DNA from: Heyndrickxia camelliae
Lineage (GTDB): Bacteria > Bacillota > Bacilli > Bacillales > Bacillaceae_C
Reading direction: 5' to 3'
Length of the DNA: 64,000 bases
NCBI RefSeq assembly: GCF_002844575.1
Contig: NZ_PIQO01000003.1
Coordinates: forward strand, 124,001 to 188,000
Made by a program: the position numbers and the translations under genes. Positions within the stretch are counted from its first letter, which is position 1; each line of letters opens with the position of its first letter. The notes beneath the pieces were generated by a model. That model saw nothing but the letters and a program-made list of their open reading frames with translations, had not been told where the DNA came from and did not search any database. Shown here one piece after another: positions 60,583 to 64,000 of the stretch.

Positions 60583-62031
60583 TCACTTTCTTAATAATAA
60601 ATTTTGAAGCAACACTTCCCATGGTTCATTAACTTTTTTGGTTTCAGTCGTTTCATGCGCTTCATAATCACTCAAATTAATCCCACAATTGTCACAGCAT
60701 CTTTCCACTTCAACTGCTGCTTTTGCTTCATTAAAATATGATAATATCCCCAGTCTCCTACACATATTGGATTTAATCCACTTGTCCATTTGTGCAATTT
60801 TCACTTGTTTATATTGAAGCCGCTCATCCCTTATTTGTTTTATTTGTTCGACTTGTTGTCTAGTAGGTACTTTGGACGGTAGATAGAATTCAAGAAACCG
60901 TTTCTGTGTGTCTGTCAGTTCTAAGCCATTAGAGGCGGACGGTTGATTAAGATTGTCTACATATATATCAATTTGATAGTCGGAAGGTAACTCATTTTCC
61001 ATCAATTGAGTAGGGAGCTGTATATCACCAGGACTATCCAATAAAATTGCAATACTTTTGCTACCGTCTCTGCCTGCCCTTCCTATTTCCTGCAAATAGG
61101 ATTCTAGGCTCTGGGGCATATGAAAATGGAGCACAAATCGAATATTCGTTTTATTAATTCCCATACCAAACGCACTTGTAGCACATATTATGTCTAATTC
61201 ATCAAATAGAAATTGCTGCTGGATCAACATTCTTTGTTCCTGTTCCATTCCACCATGGTATGCTGCTGTATTCAAAAGACCATCTTCTTTCAAAATGTGT
61301 ACCATTTCTTCACAAACTTTTTTACTAGAAAAATATATAATTCCGGGTTTTTCAAGTTTCTTGACTAACCATCGCATTTCTTTTATCTTTTCTTCATAGT
61401 TTTGAACACGATGGACGACCATGGAAATATTAGGACGATCTACAGAAAATATACACTCCTCTACTGCAGGGAGCTCTAACAACTGAACGATATCCTTCCG
61501 AACTTCCTCTGTTGCAGTTGCTGTTAATGCAAGAGATGTTGGAGCCCCTAACTGCTTTCTTATCTCACCTAACCGTAAATAATCGGGACGAAAATCATAT
61601 CCCCATTGTGATATACAGTGAGCTTCATCAATCACAAATAATGAAATAGACACCTTTTTGCAGTATTCTAAAACAGCTGGAATAGAAAGCATTTCAGGAG
61701 AGATATAGATGAACTTATACTGATGAAGAGACTTTAATATCTGATATCGTTCATTTGCTGACAGAAAGGAATTTATCGCCACCACTTTCTTCTCACCCAT
61801 CATTCTCATTTGCTCTACTTGGTCTTGCATTAATGAGATTAGTGGAGATACAATAAGGACCGTTCCTTGCAATAAATAACCAGGAAGCTGATAACATAAC
61901 GATTTGCCAGTTCCTGTTGGAAGCATAGCCATAGTATGCTTGCCTTTTAAAACCGAATGAATGACTTCTTCCTGCCCAGGTCGAAATGATTGAAAATGAA
62001 AATACTTTTGTAATGCCTCATATATATTCAA
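60583..62031 (-). CDS. recS: RecQ-like ATP-dependent DNA helicase RecS (YpbC)
   Basis: A 482-residue superfamily 2 3'-5' helicase with motif 0 SFRPGQEEVI, Walker A LPTGTGKSLCYQLP, DEAHCISQWG, the ARIP-like SAFGMGINK and motif VI QEIGRAGRDG. A short zinc-binding C-terminus has CRRLGI...CCDNCGI, and there is no HRDC domain. It is orthologous by position to B. subtilis ypbC (RecS) rather than yocI (RecQ). Start TTG 62031 has AGGTG 6 bases upstream; GTG 62040 overlaps that site. It overlaps no gene but abuts ypbB. Confidence 0.9.
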   Translation of the reverse strand: MNIYEALQKYFHFQSFRPGQEEVIHSVLKGKHTMAMLPTGTGKSLCYQLPGYLLQGTVLIVSPLISLMQDQVEQMRMMGEKKVVAINSFLSANERYQILKSLHQYKFIYISPEMLSIPAVLEYCKKVSISLFVIDEAHCISQWGYDFRPDYLRLGEIRKQLGAPTSLALTATATEEVRKDIVQLLELPAVEECIFSVDRPNISMVVHRVQNYEEKIKEMRWLVKKLEKPGIIYFSSKKVCEEMVHILKEDGLLNTAAYHGGMEQEQRMLIQQQFLFDELDIICATSAFGMGINKTNIRFVLHFHMPQSLESYLQEIGRAGRDGSKSIAILLDSPGDIQLPTQLMENELPSDYQIDIYVDNLNQPSASNGLELTDTQKRFLEFYLPSKVPTRQQVEQIKQIRDERLQYKQVKIAQMDKWIKSNMCRRLGILSYFNEAKAAVEVERCCDNCGINLSDYEAHETTETKKVNEPWEVLLQNLLLRK

Positions 62032-62036
62032 CTTAA

Positions 62037-63080
62037 TCACCTATTTTTAGCTAGAGCCAATCTAATGTGAAAGTAAGAGACCCCCTCCAGCTGTTCTTTA
62101 ATTAGTTTGAGTTTTTGTTTTCCCATCCTCTTCGCTATTCTCATAATTTTTTCTTCTGTATCGGAGTCTATAAAAGTCCTTATACTAAATTCTGGATTAT
62201 TTAATGCTATTTCAATAATATGGTCCTGAATCGTGCTTTCTTTTAAATTTCTTATCTTTGAAATTTCGGAAATCGTATAGTTTTTTAATAGAAGCTTATA
62301 CGTCTCGACAGTAGATTTTGTCATTGGAAATGGTTCATCTATGTCTTGCATAATCGAAAATAATATAGGATAACTATGCCTATTACCCAATACTTGTTCC
62401 ACTACATAATGAAGTAAATGTAAAAATCGGAACCAGTATTCCGTCGTTTCCATTGACAGTTTGTCTGCTGTTTGTTCGACTGTTTTCCCAATTTGGTTAT
62501 ATCCAGTTAATCGATAAACGAACATTTCAGGGCTTTCAGGTGGATTCTTTGAAAAAATAGTATAAAGTTCATTGTAAATTGCTTCACCTAATTGATGCTT
62601 TGTCATTTTTTGAGACAATATAAATTGTCTTACCCATCTTAATAACTTCGTATCTCGAGTAATAGGGTAATAAAGACGACTGTCATGGACTAAGTTTGAT
62701 AATACCTGAATTAGAATACATAGCCTGTTCCAAATAATAAACGGTTGCTCCTGATATTTCATGCCATTAAGAAAAGACGGAAAAGAATAGTTCGAAAAAA
62801 AAGCATTGATTTGTTCTACACCTTTATTTGTCAGGAAATACTGATTATTTTCTTTCACTTCTAATAATCCCTTGTTAATAAGCGATTGAATACATTCATC
62901 AAAGTCTGACCGCTTTAAATATGGGAATGTATAAAATAAAGCCTTTATCTGATAAAGATAAGCGTCTTGAATCGTTTGACTTGATTTTTTCCCTTTTATT
63001 AAGTGAAACACTGCATAGACAGAACGCTCACTTTTCAATTTTTTTAAAATCCATAATATTAATGCTTCCAAAAAAGTCAT
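62037..63080 (-). CDS. ypbB: Helix-turn-helix protein YpbB
   Basis: A 347-residue soluble protein with a C-terminal helix-turn-helix of the helicase-partner HTH_40 type (KNYTISEISKIRNLKESTIQ). In many Firmicutes it is encoded directly before the RecQ-like helicase, as here, and the two may work together on DNA. ATG 63080 follows AGGTG by 6 bases; the GTG at 63089 is part of that site. Function not established. Confidence 0.88.
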   Translation of the reverse strand: MTFLEALILWILKKLKSERSVYAVFHLIKGKKSSQTIQDAYLYQIKALFYTFPYLKRSDFDECIQSLINKGLLEVKENNQYFLTNKGVEQINAFFSNYSFPSFLNGMKYQEQPFIIWNRLCILIQVLSNLVHDSRLYYPITRDTKLLRWVRQFILSQKMTKHQLGEAIYNELYTIFSKNPPESPEMFVYRLTGYNQIGKTVEQTADKLSMETTEYWFRFLHLLHYVVEQVLGNRHSYPILFSIMQDIDEPFPMTKSTVETYKLLLKNYTISEISKIRNLKESTIQDHIIEIALNNPEFSIRTFIDSDTEEKIMRIAKRMGKQKLKLIKEQLEGVSYFHIRLALAKNR

Positions 63081-63246
63081 GAGAAACACCTATTGTCTTT
63101 TTATGTCTAATTTTAGCATATTTTTGCCGGATAACAGCATTATTTACGAACAAAATTAGAAGAATTTCCTATACTGAACCTTTTTATTGAAATGTATAAG
63201 AGGGAGACTTAGAATTAGATGTGGGGAAAATTTTATTTGTGTTTAA

Positions 63247-63537
<291 letters not shown>

Positions 63538-63540
63538 TAA

Positions 63541-63575
63541 ATAAGCATGCAGCGATTGCTGCATGCTTATTTTTT
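63541..63575 (+). terminator. Terminator after fer
   Basis: A 13-bp perfect stem ATAAGCATGCAGC / GCTGCATGCTTAT with a 4-base loop and T5 tail on the + strand. It reaches the ribU stop and may serve both genes. Confidence 0.9.
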
Positions 63576-64000
63576 ACTTTACAAGTGTATTTTTTTCTAT
63601 CCATTTTTGAAGTCTTATAAATAGAAGCATGAAAAGGACGGTTACCGCTAAGCCTTTTACAAGATTAAATGGCAAGACAGCCGAAATTACATATGCTTTA
63701 GGAAGCTCATAATGCATTAGTGCAAGATAGGCAGGCAAAATGACAAAATAGTTTAAAATACTCATTAATATCGCTAAGGAAATGGTTCCAATAATCAAAC
63801 CAATTGTCATGCCTTTTTTTGTTTTATTATGTTTATAAACGAAATATGTCGGAAGAACGAAGAAAATTCCTGACAAAATATTAGCAAAATGACCAATGGG
63901 AATACCTGATTCACTTCCCCATGTAAAATAATCAAGAAGATTTTTAATAAGCTCCACTATTATAGCAGCCACAGGCCCGAATAAAATGGCAGCAACCAAT
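63574..64000 (-). CDS. ribU: Riboflavin ECF transporter substrate-binding subunit RibU (FmnP), 3' part
   Basis: Membrane S-component that binds riboflavin and pairs with the shared EcfA/EcfT module. The 142 residues present are the C-terminal part, with four or five hydrophobic helices and the motif PIGHFANILSG, plus the NLVKG segment near the end. The frame stays open past base 64000, so the N-terminus lies outside. In B. subtilis ypaA is FMN-riboswitch controlled; that region is not in the window. Confidence 0.9.
   Translation of the reverse strand, partial: LVAAILFGPVAAIIVELIKNLLDYFTWGSESGIPIGHFANILSGIFFVLPTYFVYKHNKTKKGMTIGLIIGTISLAILMSILNYFVILPAYLALMHYELPKAYVISAVLPFNLVKGLAVTVLFMLLFIRLQKWIEKNTLVK

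Overview
The window is a block of Bacillaceae chromosome (low G+C, Gram-positive, spore-forming). Gene content and order follow the ponA-to-ribU segment of the Bacillus subtilis chromosome almost gene for gene. Spore genes (spoIVA, sleB, ypeB, cotJABC), bacillithiol genes (bshA, bshB1, ypdA), a menaquinone-linked b6c-type complex (qcrABC), mtrB (TRAP) and strong purine-rich ribosome-binding sites all fit this. Protein divergence from B. subtilis and several local insertions and deletions show it is another genus or species of the family. I see no prophage, insertion sequence, CRISPR array, rRNA or tRNA gene, so this is conserved core chromosome and not an accessory island.

Layout. 1-1205: 3' end of ponA (PBP1A) on the + strand. 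1.3-8.3 kb (-): ypoC, nth, dnaD, a decayed asnS remnant, aspB, tseB (ypmB), ypmA, dinG. 8.6-16.6 kb (-): panBCD, then the overlapping ypjD-dapB-mgsA-bshB1-bshA-cca-birA operon. 16.7 kb (+): ypjC, divergent. 17.7-25.6 kb (-): a YugP-type metallopeptidase, ypjB, ypjA, qcrABC, ypiF, ypiB, ypiA and an amidohydrolase-like protein of unknown role. 25.7-37.0 kb (-): aroA, tyrA, hisC, aroH, aroB, aroC, cheR, ndk, hepT, menG, hepS, mtrB, folE; this is the aromatic supraoperon but with no trpEDCFBA genes. 37.4-47.6 kb (-): hbs, spoIVA, yphF, yphE, gpsA, der, yphA, the S1-domain gene ypfD, plsC, cmk, with tiny ypzI on +. 47.8-57.3 kb: ypfB, motI, ypeB, sleB, prsW (-), an asparaginase (+), ypdA, gudB, mecB, ypbG (-). 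57.6-58.7 kb (+): cotJABC behind a sigma-E-type promoter. 58.7-64 kb: ypbF, ypbE, ypbD, recS, ypbB (-), ferredoxin (+), and the 3' part of ribU (-) running off the window.

How genes work together: shikimate/chorismate to Tyr/Phe/His enzymes sit beside menaquinone and heptaprenyl synthesis (hepS, hepT, menG); the quinone feeds qcrABC. bshA/bshB1 make bacillithiol and YpdA recycles its disulfide. spoIVA, cotJ, sleB/ypeB and prsW serve spore formation, germination and membrane-stress signalling.

Most noteworthy: (1) a readable but broken 3' fragment of asnS fused directly behind aspB, suggesting recent loss of asparaginyl-tRNA synthetase at this locus; (2) a folE-mtrB leader with terminator and antiterminator hairpins sharing one strand; (3) a structured leader with a good intrinsic terminator upstream of ypbG; (4) loss of the trp block from the aro supraoperon while TRAP is kept; (5) an amidohydrolase-fold protein that appears to lack the metal-binding HxH motif. 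Many starts here are TTG or GTG and were set from Shine-Dalgarno spacing.
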